Positions 17,511 through 25,650 of a stretch of DNA of 64,000 nt are shown in pieces. Under the pieces are notes generated by a model. The model was not told the origin of the DNA, did no database searches, and worked only from the letters and a program-made list of their open reading frames with translations. Position 1 is the first letter of the stretch, and each line of letters starts with the position of its first letter. The position numbers were made by a program, and so were the translations under genes. The DNA comes from SVTX01 sp045132775 (GTDB lineage Bacteria > Bacillota > Clostridia > Oscillospirales > CAG-272): the NCBI GenBank assembly GCA_045132775.1, contig JBGUSX010000116.1:1-64000 (forward strand), written 5' to 3'.

Positions 17511-19349
17511 TTACTTTTCTTTAAAATATAAAACGATATTCTCCGCATCGGCGCGGCTGATTCCCTTTACCTCGCAAAGCTTTTCAATGCTTGCGTTCTT
17601 GACTGCGGTGTACCCGCCCAATGCCTTTAAAAGTGCCTTTGCCTTTGCGTCGCCAATTCCCTTTATCTTAGTCAGCGATGACTTCGTCAGCGTTTTGCTC
17701 TTAGCATTGCTCATCTTGGAAACGGTAAATCTGTGCACCTCTTCCTGAAGCTTATAGATAAATACGAAAACTGAATTTTCCCTTGCAATGCTTATCTCTT
17801 CGGTATCGGTACAGAGTGCGCGCGTCTTGTGAAAATCATCCTTGACCATACCGAAAACGGGCAGGTCAAGTCCAAGATCGCAAAGCAATTCCTTAACCAC
17901 GGAAACGTGTCCTTTACCTCCGTCAAGCAAAATGAGATCGGGTAGCTCGGCGAAGGAGCCGTCCTCGTCTTCAAGATGGGCAAGTCGTCTGGACAATGCC
18001 TCACGCATGCTCTGATAGTCGTCGGTACCGTCGGTGACAGATTTTATCTTAAAGCTTCTGTAATCGGCTTTCTTGAGCTTGCCACCCTCCGAGACTATCA
18101 TTCCCGCGGTGATGTGCTCGTGACCGATATTCGATATATCGTAAGCCTCTATCCTCTCGGGATAGACCTCAAGACCGAGAAGCTCCATAAGACGCAAAAG
18201 AACTCCCTCGTCCTTCTCCGCCTCGGCTCTGTATATCTTTGCCTTTTCTGCGGCATTATCGCGCACCATATCGCAAAGAGTTTTCATCTCTCCGCGCTCG
18301 GGTGTGCGGATATTCACCTTTCTTTCGGCTATGCCCGAAAGGTATTGCGCCACGGTCTCCAAGTCCTCGTGCTCCATCTCGAAGGACAGAAGAATGCTTT
18401 TGGGTATATACTCTCTCACCCTATAAAGCTCACAAATAAACGCGGCGATATTTGACTCGTCAACGATCCTGTCCTTGCCGAAAACGTATTCGGATTTATC
18501 ACTTACCGCTCCGTCTCGGATAAAGAACACCGAGATGCAGGAGCAGACATCATCATTATAAAGCGCGATCACGTCGTGCTCTGTTCCGGGCGCGGCAACG
18601 ACCTTTTGCTTCTGTCCGAGTCTGTCAAGCGCCGCCAGGGTATCTCTGTATCTTGCCGCCGCCTCGAATCTCTCGCTCTCCGCCGCCTCGAGCATCTTCT
18701 CTGTAAGCTCAATTTTGACAGATGCCGTATTTCCGCGCAGAACGTCCGACGCAAATCTTATCTTCTCGCGGTATTCCTCCTCGCTTACGTTCCCCGTACA
18801 GACACCACAGCATTTCTTCATCTGATAATACAGGCACGGTCTTTCCTTCCCGATATCGCGAGGAAAGCTTCTTTTACACGTAGGCAATCCGAGCACGGCA
18901 GAAAGAGTATTTATTACGGAAAATACAGTTGCAGTGCCCGAATACGGACCGAAGTATTTGCCCCCGTCATTCTGTCTTTTTCTAGTCATAACAAGTCGCG
19001 GATACTCGCCTTCGGTCATCTTGATATACGGATAGGATTTTGCATCCTTCAATCTGATATTATACTTGGGGGAATACTGCTTGATAAGCGTATTTTCGAG
19101 AGAAAGCGCTTCTATCTCCGTATCGCAGACGTAATAATCGAAATCCTTTACCTGCCTGACCATATTGGCGGTCTTTACGTTCTTTTCGCTATTCTGAAAA
19201 TACTGCGACACGCGGTTCTTGAGCTTTCTTGATTTACCAACGTAAATAACGCTCCCCGCCGCGTTTTTCATAATGTAAACGCCGGGACGCACGGGCAGAC
19301 CGTTGGCTTTTTCAAGCAATATTTTATTTTCCGATTCCTTTATTGCCAT
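17511..19349 (-). CDS. uvrC: Excinuclease ABC subunit C
   Basis: A 612-residue dual-incision nuclease. The N-terminal GIY-YIG domain shows GVYIM and VIYVGKSRKLKNRV (about 23-48). A UVR motif is near 200-235. The RNase H-like C-terminal endonuclease begins RIEAYDISNI with LILLDGGKGH, and a helix-hairpin-helix pair (KIKGIGDAKAKALL) ends the protein. It cuts both sides of damage marked by UvrAB. Separated from uvrBA by about 7 kb. The start has AAGGAGGCAG upstream. Confidence 0.98.
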   Translation of the reverse strand: MAIKESENKILLEKANGLPVRPGVYIMKNAAGSVIYVGKSRKLKNRVSQYFQNSEKNVKTANMVRQVKDFDYYVCDTEIEALSLENTLIKQYSPKYNIRLKDAKSYPYIKMTEGEYPRLVMTRKRQNDGGKYFGPYSGTATVFSVINTLSAVLGLPTCKRSFPRDIGKERPCLYYQMKKCCGVCTGNVSEEEYREKIRFASDVLRGNTASVKIELTEKMLEAAESERFEAAARYRDTLAALDRLGQKQKVVAAPGTEHDVIALYNDDVCSCISVFFIRDGAVSDKSEYVFGKDRIVDESNIAAFICELYRVREYIPKSILLSFEMEHEDLETVAQYLSGIAERKVNIRTPERGEMKTLCDMVRDNAAEKAKIYRAEAEKDEGVLLRLMELLGLEVYPERIEAYDISNIGHEHITAGMIVSEGGKLKKADYRSFKIKSVTDGTDDYQSMREALSRRLAHLEDEDGSFAELPDLILLDGGKGHVSVVKELLCDLGLDLPVFGMVKDDFHKTRALCTDTEEISIARENSVFVFIYKLQEEVHRFTVSKMSNAKSKTLTKSSLTKIKGIGDAKAKALLKALGGYTAVKNASIEKLCEVKGISRADAENIVLYFKEK

Positions 19350-19375
19350 ATCTGCCTCCTTGTAAAATTTAAAAC

Positions 19376-19410
19376 TAAAAGTGGGGCTGCATTATCCTCA
19401 GCCCCACTCT
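19376..19410 (-). terminator. Terminator of the HPr gene
   Basis: AGTGGGGCTG (19380-19389) pairs with CAGCCCCACT (19399-19408). On the minus strand the stem is followed by TTTTAGTTTT. It lies between the HPr stop and the uvrC start. Confidence 0.85.
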
Positions 19411-19416
19411 TTTCAA

Positions 19417-19680
19417 TTATTCATTAAATCCCGAATTGATGAGAGAAACGAGACCGTCTATTGCTGCTTCTTCATCCTGACCGTCTGCCGAAAGCTTTAC
19501 GGTCATTCCCTTTGCAATTCCAAGAGAAAGAACTCCGAGAAGGCTCTTTGCATTGACCTTTCTGTCATCCTTTTCAATAAGAATGGTACTCTTATAGAAA
19601 TTTGCCTTCTGTATAAAGAAGGTTGCGGGACGTGCATGGAGTCCGCTGGAATTGGTTATCATAATCTCACAAGTTTTCAT
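19417..19680 (-). CDS. ptsH: HPr family phosphocarrier protein
   Basis: An 87-residue protein of standard HPr length. His15 in GLHARPA is the residue phosphorylated by enzyme I, and Ser46 in NAKSLLG is the HPr-kinase site of Firmicutes, so both PTS transport and catabolite-repression roles are possible. It stands alone with its own promoter and terminator; no ptsI is near. A variant start MKTCEIMI is normal. Crh-like proteins lack His15, so that alternative is excluded. Confidence 0.93.
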   Translation of the reverse strand: MKTCEIMITNSSGLHARPATFFIQKANFYKSTILIEKDDRKVNAKSLLGVLSLGIAKGMTVKLSADGQDEEAAIDGLVSLINSGFNE

Positions 19681-19733
19681 CTGACTACCTCGATCTGTAT
19701 GTTAATCTTTATCGCACAATTTCGGTTATAATT

Positions 19734-19762
19734 AGTATATCAGAAATGCAAGACAAAATCAA
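19734..19762 (-). promoter_or_regulatory. Promoter of the HPr gene
   Basis: Minus strand TTGATT (19757-19762), 17 bases, extended -10 TGATATACT ending at 19734, about 55 bases before the start. Confidence 0.7.
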
Positions 19763-19847
19763 GAGGCAATATTTATACATTTTTCACTAGTAAAAAAGCG
19801 GATTTTAGTGCACAATGCACAATAAAAACACTTTCAGAGAGCCTATA

Positions 19848-20411
19848 TCACTTTTCAACCTTGGTTATACTCTTTACAACAAGGGTAAACACGGTATCAT
19901 CGGTGTAAACCTCAAGGGTACTTCCTACAGTAATATTCCTTCCCTGCACGGTATAGTAATTTCCGCTCTTCGCCTTCACCGCCTCAGAGCTTAGCTTGAT
20001 CATTCCCGAAAGCTTGGTCTTTCTGTATGCATCGGCATTCTCATTATTCTCATCCGATCTTACAGGTGCCTCTGTCTCATCTTCTCCCGCTTCACCCCCA
20101 ATGGGCTCATCTGACAATATCTCATATACCGCTCCGCGAGGATCGTCAGGATCATCGTATATATATCCGATCAGTGCTTTATTGGTCGTCAGGTATACTT
20201 CTTCACCGTTTTTCAGGTATTCGATCAAGGTATTATACTCCGATCCGCATTCAAATGAAACTATGTAATCGCTTCCTTTTTTAGAGGATCCGTCGCTGAT
20301 CGCGGCATAAACTCTGTACACCACCGCACCTATCAATGCAAGCACGAGAAGAATAATGATAACGTCAATTACGTTTATTCTGCTCTTGCTTTTGTTTTTC
20401 GGATTTGCCAT
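19848..20411 (-). CDS. DUF4330 domain membrane protein
   Basis: A 187-residue protein. A short basic N-terminus (NPKNKSKSR) precedes one membrane helix (VIDVIIILLVLALIGAVVY, about 15-33), then an extracellular beta-rich domain of the DUF4330 kind with YTVQGRNITVGSTLEVYT. The start ATG at 20411 has GGAG six bases upstream; a longer frame has no better site. That GGAG is the end of a repeat also found before two other genes (see 20412-20493). A second protein of similar plan is the next gene upstream, and an O-antigen-ligase-like gene precedes both. A role in envelope polysaccharide export or assembly is plausible but unproven. Confidence 0.75.
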   Translation of the reverse strand: MANPKNKSKSRINVIDVIIILLVLALIGAVVYRVYAAISDGSSKKGSDYIVSFECGSEYNTLIEYLKNGEEVYLTTNKALIGYIYDDPDDPRGAVYEILSDEPIGGEAGEDETEAPVRSDENNENADAYRKTKLSGMIKLSSEAVKAKSGNYYTVQGRNITVGSTLEVYTDDTVFTLVVKSITKVEK

Positions 20412-20493
20412 ATCAATCTCCGTTCCGCCGCACAATGCGGCACAAATTGTAATCAGTCAATTTTGCAGTTTTTAAAACCTCGCGCAAAAAATG
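20412..20493 (-). repeat. Start-codon-docked leader repeat, copy A
   Basis: Read on the minus strand: CATTTTTTGCGCGAGG, a TTTTAAAAACTGCAAAAT segment, CTGATTACAATTTG, hairpin GCCGCATTGTGCGGC, then GGAACGGAGATTGAT and the ATG. It aligns along its length with copies at 28020-28099 and 48594-48676, both also ending at a start codon. Confidence 0.75.
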
Positions 20494-20533
20494 GAATTCT
20501 CAGCTAATACCAAGCAACTCTCACGCTTTTTTG

Positions 20534-21130
20534 TCAGTTCACGGTAAGCCTTACCACAGTTGCGTCTCCAAGCGATCTTTCGCCGCATCTCAGCCTTGCA
20601 AATTCGCTTCCGACCGCAAGTCTTTTTCCTCCGAGGATATATCCCTCTCCCCGTCTGAACTTCGCGGTCGCGCTTATCTTAATTACTATCCGGTCGGTCT
20701 CTCCCTCAATCTTTTCAACTCTGACGATCTGTCCGAAATAGACCGAGTTATCCGAGGTATCAAGATAGACGTCCTGCTTGATCATACTCTTATATTGCTC
20801 ATAGTCATAAGCAGCATCCACTATAACGTCGTACGTTATTTTTTTACTGTCATAATCGTTGGAATAATACCTGAAAAGAATGTAGGATCCGACTACTGCC
20901 CCTATAACTAAAAGGATCATCAGAATACCCGCGATTATATCGATCGCAACAGGGAGCTTCTTCTTAACCTTTACGTTGGAAAAATCCGGGTCTATCATGC
21001 TGTCGGGAATCTTTGTCTGTGATGCCAACGCAGACGCGTAATGAACGTTTGCCGAGCTTTCCTTCTTTGCATCCTTACGCTTCAAGTTTTTATCCTTCTC
21101 CCCGGATCCGTATTTTTTTATATCAGCCAT
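20534..21130 (-). CDS. Single-pass membrane protein, DUF4330-like
   Basis: A 198-residue protein. A long lysine-rich cytoplasmic segment (1-58) leads into a membrane helix (PVAIDIIAGILMILLVIGAV, about 60-80), followed by a beta-rich external domain. Motifs VYLDTSDNSVYFGQIV and LGGKRLAVGSEF parallel VYLTTNKALIGYI and ITVGSTLEVYT in the next gene, so the two look like diverged paralogues. Direct neighbours are an O-antigen-ligase-like protein (38 bases upstream) and the DUF4330 gene downstream. The DUF4330 assignment of this copy is weaker than that of its neighbour. Confidence 0.65.
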   Translation of the reverse strand: MADIKKYGSGEKDKNLKRKDAKKESSANVHYASALASQTKIPDSMIDPDFSNVKVKKKLPVAIDIIAGILMILLVIGAVVGSYILFRYYSNDYDSKKITYDVIVDAAYDYEQYKSMIKQDVYLDTSDNSVYFGQIVRVEKIEGETDRIVIKISATAKFRRGEGYILGGKRLAVGSEFARLRCGERSLGDATVVRLTVN

Positions 21131-21168
21131 GTCTTTTCCCTTTCACATTTAGATAGTATTTTATTTCA

Positions 21169-23133
21169 TCAATTGTAGAAAACAAGCTCAACATCCTTTT
21201 CGTTCTGTCCGCTCCTGAATTCGCCCCATCTGACCGATTCCTGCTTTTTACCGAGTCTTACGTAGCTCATAAGCAATCCCACGCATGCCCAGAACAGATA
21301 AAGAACCTTCTCATCCACCCAGATACTGTACACGCTTCCAAACAGAAACGCCACGATGATACCCGAGAAAAGTGCCATCGCCTTTGCTCTCAGCTCTTTA
21401 TTATAATTGAAACGGATAAATCCGAGCGATCTTTTTACGAGGAATACGACGAAGATCATAAAGGCAACGAATCCGAAAATTCCTGACCAACACAACACCT
21501 GGAGCCAAAGAGACATAGGATGCTCCGCTCCTCTTGATGCTTCGCTTGAATATGCCGGGAAAATAACCGCGAACGCATGATCGCCTGCCCCTATTCCCAA
21601 AATATTTCCGTCCTTCAGCATCTCAATTACGTCGCCGATCACGGCGATATGCGTTTTCGATGCGGATATGCTTGCGGGCATATACTCCATCAAAATGCTT
21701 GATATATCGGGAAAATTCCAATAACGGATAGCATACAGATAAAGCAAAGCAATGATCGCGACAGGTATGCTTGCTATAATTACCGCCGTCATTGTCTTAT
21801 GACTGTAGAAGAACCAGAATAAAACACATTCAAGTGCGAGGGCTACTATGATCTCGTAATGACTGCACATCCACGCAGCGATAACGGTGATCATACCGAA
21901 TATCACCACAAGCGCTCTTCCCTTTGCGGTCTTTCTGTTTATCATATATGAGAAAAGCATCGGGAAAAGCAATACCGCGAACAGTCCGAATATTATCCCT
22001 TTGTCTGCTATATAGAAAACGTTTTCTCCCGTTATTTGCGAGATGTTCGGATTTACGCTGTCTATTATTCTGTTCGATATTCCGTAAAGAACACTCTCCC
22101 ATATACCCATCATACACAAAAACAGGAATGACACCGTGAGCATTTTAAGGCAAGCTGAGAGCATTTTTTGCGTATTTATCAGGTTATATGTCAGCATAAA
22201 TCCACCGAGAATAATGACGACCGAATAAAACGAATCGAGCATGGTCACAAGACCGCCTGCGGAAAACGCGCCTGCTACAAGGATAAATCCGCAAAACAGC
22301 AGGACCATTGATATTTCGGGGGATAGCGACAGAGTTCTTCTTCTCTGAAAAACCTTGCAAAAATATGATATCGCAGTTAGCAATATTGCAATCAGGAGCA
22401 CCATTTTGGGATAAGACATATACTGCAAAAACGGTGTAAGCGCCAGTGTTATCAGCACTCCCGCCTCAGGACTTGAAAAAATTACAAGTACCGCAACAAG
22501 ACAAATAAATACGATCGGCACCACCATCGGATCGATAAAATAAGACAGTGCTCCGAGTGCCATTGCGACGATCGCAGAAATGAACGTATATCCCGTACCG
22601 CCGTATCGCCTTTGGATCTTCATCTTCTCAGGAGGTATGCACATTATGTCAAGAACTATTCTTTTCATTACCTTGCTGTCCATAAGTGCCTCTGCGGCGG
22701 ATTTGGACGAGAAAAGCATTGGAATAGAGCACAGGGTGATAATGGCGGCTTTGATTATTGCATATTCATTTATCGCGGAAAAGCCTTCGATAAGCGCGGG
22801 TATCATCAAGGCGATGCATGATGCAAATCCAAAGAACGTGAAGAACATTCCGTACACGTTGAGCTTCAACGAAGCCATAAAGCCGCGGAAGAAGACTATC
22901 GACCTTGATGCCAATCCCTGTTCCATAACGGCCTCGGGATATTTGAGCAGAACGTTTTGCGCTTTCTTTTTTTCCTTATTGAATGAGTTTGCAAGATAGC
23001 TTCTCTTGCAAAGGGTATTTTCGGAGGAAAGCATTTCTCCTATTCTTCCGTTAGCAAAAAAGGAATATATAAGTGCGGTAAGCCGATTGATAGCTCTGAC
23101 TATGACAGAGCCGCCTTTCTTTTGTTTAGCCAT
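21169..23133 (-). CDS. O-antigen ligase/polymerase-like multi-pass membrane protein
   Basis: A 654-residue integral membrane protein with about 12 hydrophobic helices between residues 70 and 620. The large loop before the last helices contains GIGAGDHAF and AEHPMSLWLQVLCWSG, corresponding to the GxGxxxF and H-rich Wzy_C motif of O-antigen ligases and polymerases, which join or polymerise lipid-linked glycans outside the membrane. AAGGAGG precedes the start. It begins 32 bases after trmD and is followed by the two DUF4330-type proteins, so the three may form a glycan-related unit attached to the rimM-trmD operon. The substrate is unknown. Confidence 0.8.
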   Translation of the reverse strand: MAKQKKGGSVIVRAINRLTALIYSFFANGRIGEMLSSENTLCKRSYLANSFNKEKKKAQNVLLKYPEAVMEQGLASRSIVFFRGFMASLKLNVYGMFFTFFGFASCIALMIPALIEGFSAINEYAIIKAAIITLCSIPMLFSSKSAAEALMDSKVMKRIVLDIMCIPPEKMKIQRRYGGTGYTFISAIVAMALGALSYFIDPMVVPIVFICLVAVLVIFSSPEAGVLITLALTPFLQYMSYPKMVLLIAILLTAISYFCKVFQRRRTLSLSPEISMVLLFCGFILVAGAFSAGGLVTMLDSFYSVVIILGGFMLTYNLINTQKMLSACLKMLTVSFLFLCMMGIWESVLYGISNRIIDSVNPNISQITGENVFYIADKGIIFGLFAVLLFPMLFSYMINRKTAKGRALVVIFGMITVIAAWMCSHYEIIVALALECVLFWFFYSHKTMTAVIIASIPVAIIALLYLYAIRYWNFPDISSILMEYMPASISASKTHIAVIGDVIEMLKDGNILGIGAGDHAFAVIFPAYSSEASRGAEHPMSLWLQVLCWSGIFGFVAFMIFVVFLVKRSLGFIRFNYNKELRAKAMALFSGIIVAFLFGSVYSIWVDEKVLYLFWACVGLLMSYVRLGKKQESVRWGEFRSGQNEKDVELVFYN

Positions 23134-23165
23134 GCTTCCTCCTTTCCGTGACTATATCACAAAAA

Positions 23166-23864
23166 TTATTTTTCGAGAAGATCGGGGCGGTTGCGCTCGG
23201 TGAGCTCTCTCGCGCTCTCCTCTCTCCACTTATCTATATTGGCGTGATGTCCCGATATAAGAACATCGGGTACCTTTACACCGTGAAATTCGTAGGGTCT
23301 TGTATATTGGGGATATTCAAGCATACCCGAGGATATGCTCTCCTTTTCGTAGCACTCGGGGTCGGACAGTACTCCCGGCAAAAGCCTTGACACGCAGTCA
23401 ACAAGTATCGCCGCGGGCACTTCACCGCCCGTAAGAACGAAATCTCCTATTGAGACCTCTTCGTCGACTATCTCGTCGATAATTCGTCTGTCAACTCCCT
23501 CGTAGTGACCGCACAGAATGATGATATTATCATACTGTGCAAGCTCCTCCGCCTTTTTTTGATTGAGCACCTTTCCCGCAGGTGACATATATATCACGCG
23601 GCGGCGCTCGGGCTCAAAGCCCGCGCTTTTCTGTTCGTCGAGGATATGGGAATAGCAGTTATATATCGGCGGTGCCATCATAAGCATTCCCTTGCCTCCG
23701 CCGTATGGGGTGTCGTCAACGCGGCGGTGCTTGTCTTCGGAATAATCCCTTATATTATAAAGGTTTATCTCGACCGCTCCGCTCTTCTGCGCTCTTCCGA
23801 TTATGCTCTCACCGAGGATATTGTTTACCATCTCGGGAAAAAGCGTCATTATATCAAATCGCAT
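23166..23864 (-). CDS. trmD: tRNA (guanine37-N1)-methyltransferase
   Basis: A 232-residue SPOUT methyltransferase. DDTPYGGGKGMLM, LCGHYEGVDRRI and SIGDFVLTGGEVPA are the conserved SAM-knot motifs. It makes m1G37 in tRNAs reading CNN codons and prevents frameshifting. It follows rimM by 12 bases in the usual order; rpsP and rplS, which commonly flank this pair, are not adjacent. Confidence 0.97.
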   Translation of the reverse strand: MRFDIMTLFPEMVNNILGESIIGRAQKSGAVEINLYNIRDYSEDKHRRVDDTPYGGGKGMLMMAPPIYNCYSHILDEQKSAGFEPERRRVIYMSPAGKVLNQKKAEELAQYDNIIILCGHYEGVDRRIIDEIVDEEVSIGDFVLTGGEVPAAILVDCVSRLLPGVLSDPECYEKESISSGMLEYPQYTRPYEFHGVKVPDVLISGHHANIDKWREESARELTERNRPDLLEK

Positions 23865-23876
23865 TTTATCACCCTT

Positions 23877-24392
23877 TTAATCATCAGTGAGAAGTCCGGG
23901 AATAACCTCGACGTAGACACCGCTCTCAAGGTCGACTCGCTTGACGAATTCCTTAACCGCGGGCATCATTCTCTCGCCGCTCTCGGTCTTGACCACGTAA
24001 ATATCCGACGCGCCGCGGTTTATTACGTCTGTGATCTTGCCGTAGACCTTTCCGCTCTTATCGTCTATAACATCTAGACCTATGAGGTCAACTATAAAAT
24101 AATCACCCTTTTTGAGCTTGAAATCCTCACGTGCTGCATAAAGGGTCTTGCCCTTTTGCGCCATAGCCTTGTCCATATCGTCTATGCCTTCAAGGGAAGA
24201 AAGCACAAAGCTTTTGAATACCGACGAGTGAAGCACCTTCACCTCTCTGTATTCTCCGCCCTCGTAGAAATATACTCTTTTCAGCCCTGCAAGCACTGCG
24301 GGGGTATCGCAAAGCGACTCGAGCTTTACGTCTCCGCGCACTCCGTGCGTATTTATGATGAGGGCACATTCAAGAAATCTTTTTTTATCCAT
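23877..24392 (-). CDS. rimM: 16S rRNA processing/ribosome maturation factor
   Basis: A 171-residue two-barrel protein. The N-terminal domain contains INTHGVRGDVKLES, and the C-terminal PRC-barrel contains YFIVDLIGLDVID and GKITDVINRGASDIYVV, followed by the conserved MMPAVKEFVKRVDLE. It assists 30S head maturation. First gene of rimM-trmD, with a promoter at 24445-24473. Confidence 0.96.
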   Translation of the reverse strand: MDKKRFLECALIINTHGVRGDVKLESLCDTPAVLAGLKRVYFYEGGEYREVKVLHSSVFKSFVLSSLEGIDDMDKAMAQKGKTLYAAREDFKLKKGDYFIVDLIGLDVIDDKSGKVYGKITDVINRGASDIYVVKTESGERMMPAVKEFVKRVDLESGVYVEVIPGLLTDD

Positions 24393-24444
24393 TATATACT
24401 CACTTTTTAAATAAAATAACTAATCGCATTATTATACAGGGTAA

Positions 24445-24473
24445 ATTATAACACAATCCGATAAAAAAATCAA
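24445..24473 (-). promoter_or_regulatory. Promoter of rimM-trmD
   Basis: Minus strand TTGATT (24468-24473), 17 bases, extended -10 TGTTATAAT ending at 24445, about 50 bases before rimM. Confidence 0.75.
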
Positions 24474-24552
24474 CAGATTGACAAATATTTTTCATTTTTT
24501 CCGTTTTTTCGAAGAAAAGGTAGTAAAAAACAAAAAATTTACAATTACTTAA

Positions 24553-24581
24553 TTGAATTTTTGCCCCCATACAAGTACAAT
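24553..24581 (+). promoter_or_regulatory. Promoter of yajC
   Basis: TTGAAT (24553-24558), 17 bases, TACAAT (24576-24581), about 40 bases before the yajC start. Divergent from the rimM promoter. Confidence 0.6.
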
Positions 24582-24621
24582 ATATAAGATATTTAAGTTT
24601 TTTCAAGAAAGGAACAACAAA

Positions 24622-24960
24622 ATGAACACTTTTGCATTGCTTCTTACATCCGGCACAACGGGTAGCACGGGCGGAGATCTTCTTTCCCTGCTCCCCATGA
24701 TCCTTATCATCGGTGTTATGATCGTTTTCATGGTCATTTCCTCCCGCAAGCAGAAAAAGCAGGATCAGGAGATCGCTAACATGCGTAACAACCTCAGCGT
24801 CGGCGACGAGATCACCACTATCGGCGGTATCATCGGCAAGGTCGTAAGCATCAAGGAAGAGACCTGCGTTATCGAGACCAGCCGCGACGGCACAAAGATC
24901 CGCATCCTCAAGAGCGCGGTAAGCCGTGTTGACGTTAAGGCAGAGGATTCTATCGACTAA
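24622..24960 (+). CDS. yajC: Preprotein translocase subunit YajC
   Basis: A 112-residue protein with one membrane helix (LLPMILIIGVMIVFMVISSR, about 24-43) followed by RKQKKQDQEIANMRNNLSVGDEITTIGGIIGKV. The positively charged stretch and the GDEITTIGGIIGxV signature are diagnostic. It associates with SecDF in protein export. The start ATG 24622 has AAAGGAAC upstream; the longer frame from 24553 overlaps the promoter. A TIGR04086 membrane protein gene follows, as in other Clostridia. Confidence 0.95.
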   Translation: MNTFALLLTSGTTGSTGGDLLSLLPMILIIGVMIVFMVISSRKQKKQDQEIANMRNNLSVGDEITTIGGIIGKVVSIKEETCVIETSRDGTKIRILKSAVSRVDVKAEDSID

Positions 24961-24974
24961 TTTCTAACCGTAAT

Positions 24975-25033
24975 AAAAATGCCTCCCAGAGCATATATTT
25001 CTGTAGAAAATATAGCTTTACGGAGGCGTTTTT
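24975..25033 (+). promoter_or_regulatory. Hairpin overlapping the ribosome-binding site of the TIGR04086 gene
   Basis: AAAAATGCCTCC (24975-24986) pairs over 12 positions with GGAGGCGTTTTT (25022-25033), with one wobble pair. The loop contains a second stem (ATATTT ... AAATAT). The 3' arm contains the only Shine-Dalgarno (GGAGG, 25022-25026), and the start codon follows immediately at 25034. It may end yajC transcription, block translation of the next gene, or both. Confidence 0.75.
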
Positions 25034-25540
25034 ATGTATAATGACCGTCACAGAGGAAAGAGCGGACTGCCCGCGCAAAAAAGGCAGATGGTAATGGCTC
25101 AAAGGACTCATGCGAGTGAAGAGACACCGATCGTCAAAACTGTTCTTCTCTCCTCTCTTTTCGGGGTGCTGGCGTCGGTTCTGTCGGGAGGAATTCTGTT
25201 GACGATACTTTGTTTTGTCGCACTTGGGTCGGAGGATCCTCTTTCCATGATAGCTCCGCTCTCTCTGCTCGCGCTTTTGCCGTCAAACTTTTTGGGCGGA
25301 TTTATAAGCACAAAGAAGGCAGACTGCTCACCCTTGGCTTGCGGTGCGATATGCGCGGCTATGTGGATGCTTCTCTCTCTTGTCGTGGCACTCTGTCTTC
25401 CCTATCCGTCCTCAGATCACGCGCTTTGGCAGAGTATTATTCTCCACGCGGCGAGCGTGCTCTTTTGCGTGCTTGGGGCTTTTGCAGGAGGATATAAGCC
25501 AAGGAGAGACACAAGGAAGAAGCGGAGGTTTGGAAAATAG
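25034..25540 (+). CDS. TIGR04086 family membrane protein
   Basis: A 168-residue protein with four membrane helices (about 38-62, 68-88, 98-122, 130-150) and basic ends. Its topology and its place directly after yajC fit the TIGR04086/YrzE family of unknown function. Glycine-rich helices (LGAFAGGY, NFLGGFI) are typical. The start is fixed by GGAGG eight bases upstream, which is itself inside a hairpin (24975-25033), suggesting translational control. Confidence 0.8.
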   Translation: MYNDRHRGKSGLPAQKRQMVMAQRTHASEETPIVKTVLLSSLFGVLASVLSGGILLTILCFVALGSEDPLSMIAPLSLLALLPSNFLGGFISTKKADCSPLACGAICAAMWMLLSLVVALCLPYPSSDHALWQSIILHAASVLFCVLGAFAGGYKPRRDTRKKRRFGK

Positions 25541-25548
25541 CATAATTC

Positions 25549-25612
25549 CCCTCATCAGTCGCTACGCGACAGCTTCTCCCCGAGGAGAAGCTGTCGCGTA
25601 GCGAACAGTATG
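25549..25612. repeat. Dispersed palindromic repeat, short copy
   Basis: CCCCTCATCAGTCGCTACGC and the following GACAGCTTCTCC are the inverse of 2637-2662 plus its TTCTCC core. The copy is itself a palindrome: GCTACGCGACAGCTTCTCC against GGAGAAGCTGTCGCGTAGC. It lies between the converging TIGR04086 gene and recO. Confidence 0.75.
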
Positions 25613-25621
25613 GAAAATTAT

Positions 25622-25645
25622 AGGGCAACCGCGTGCGGTTGCCCT
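25622..25645 (-). terminator. Terminator-like hairpin after recO
   Basis: AGGGCAACCGC and GCGGTTGCCCT form an 11-pair stem, nearly the same stem as at 11185-11208. The minus-strand T tract is weak (ATAATTTT). Confidence 0.65.
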
Positions 25646-25650
25646 GTTGC

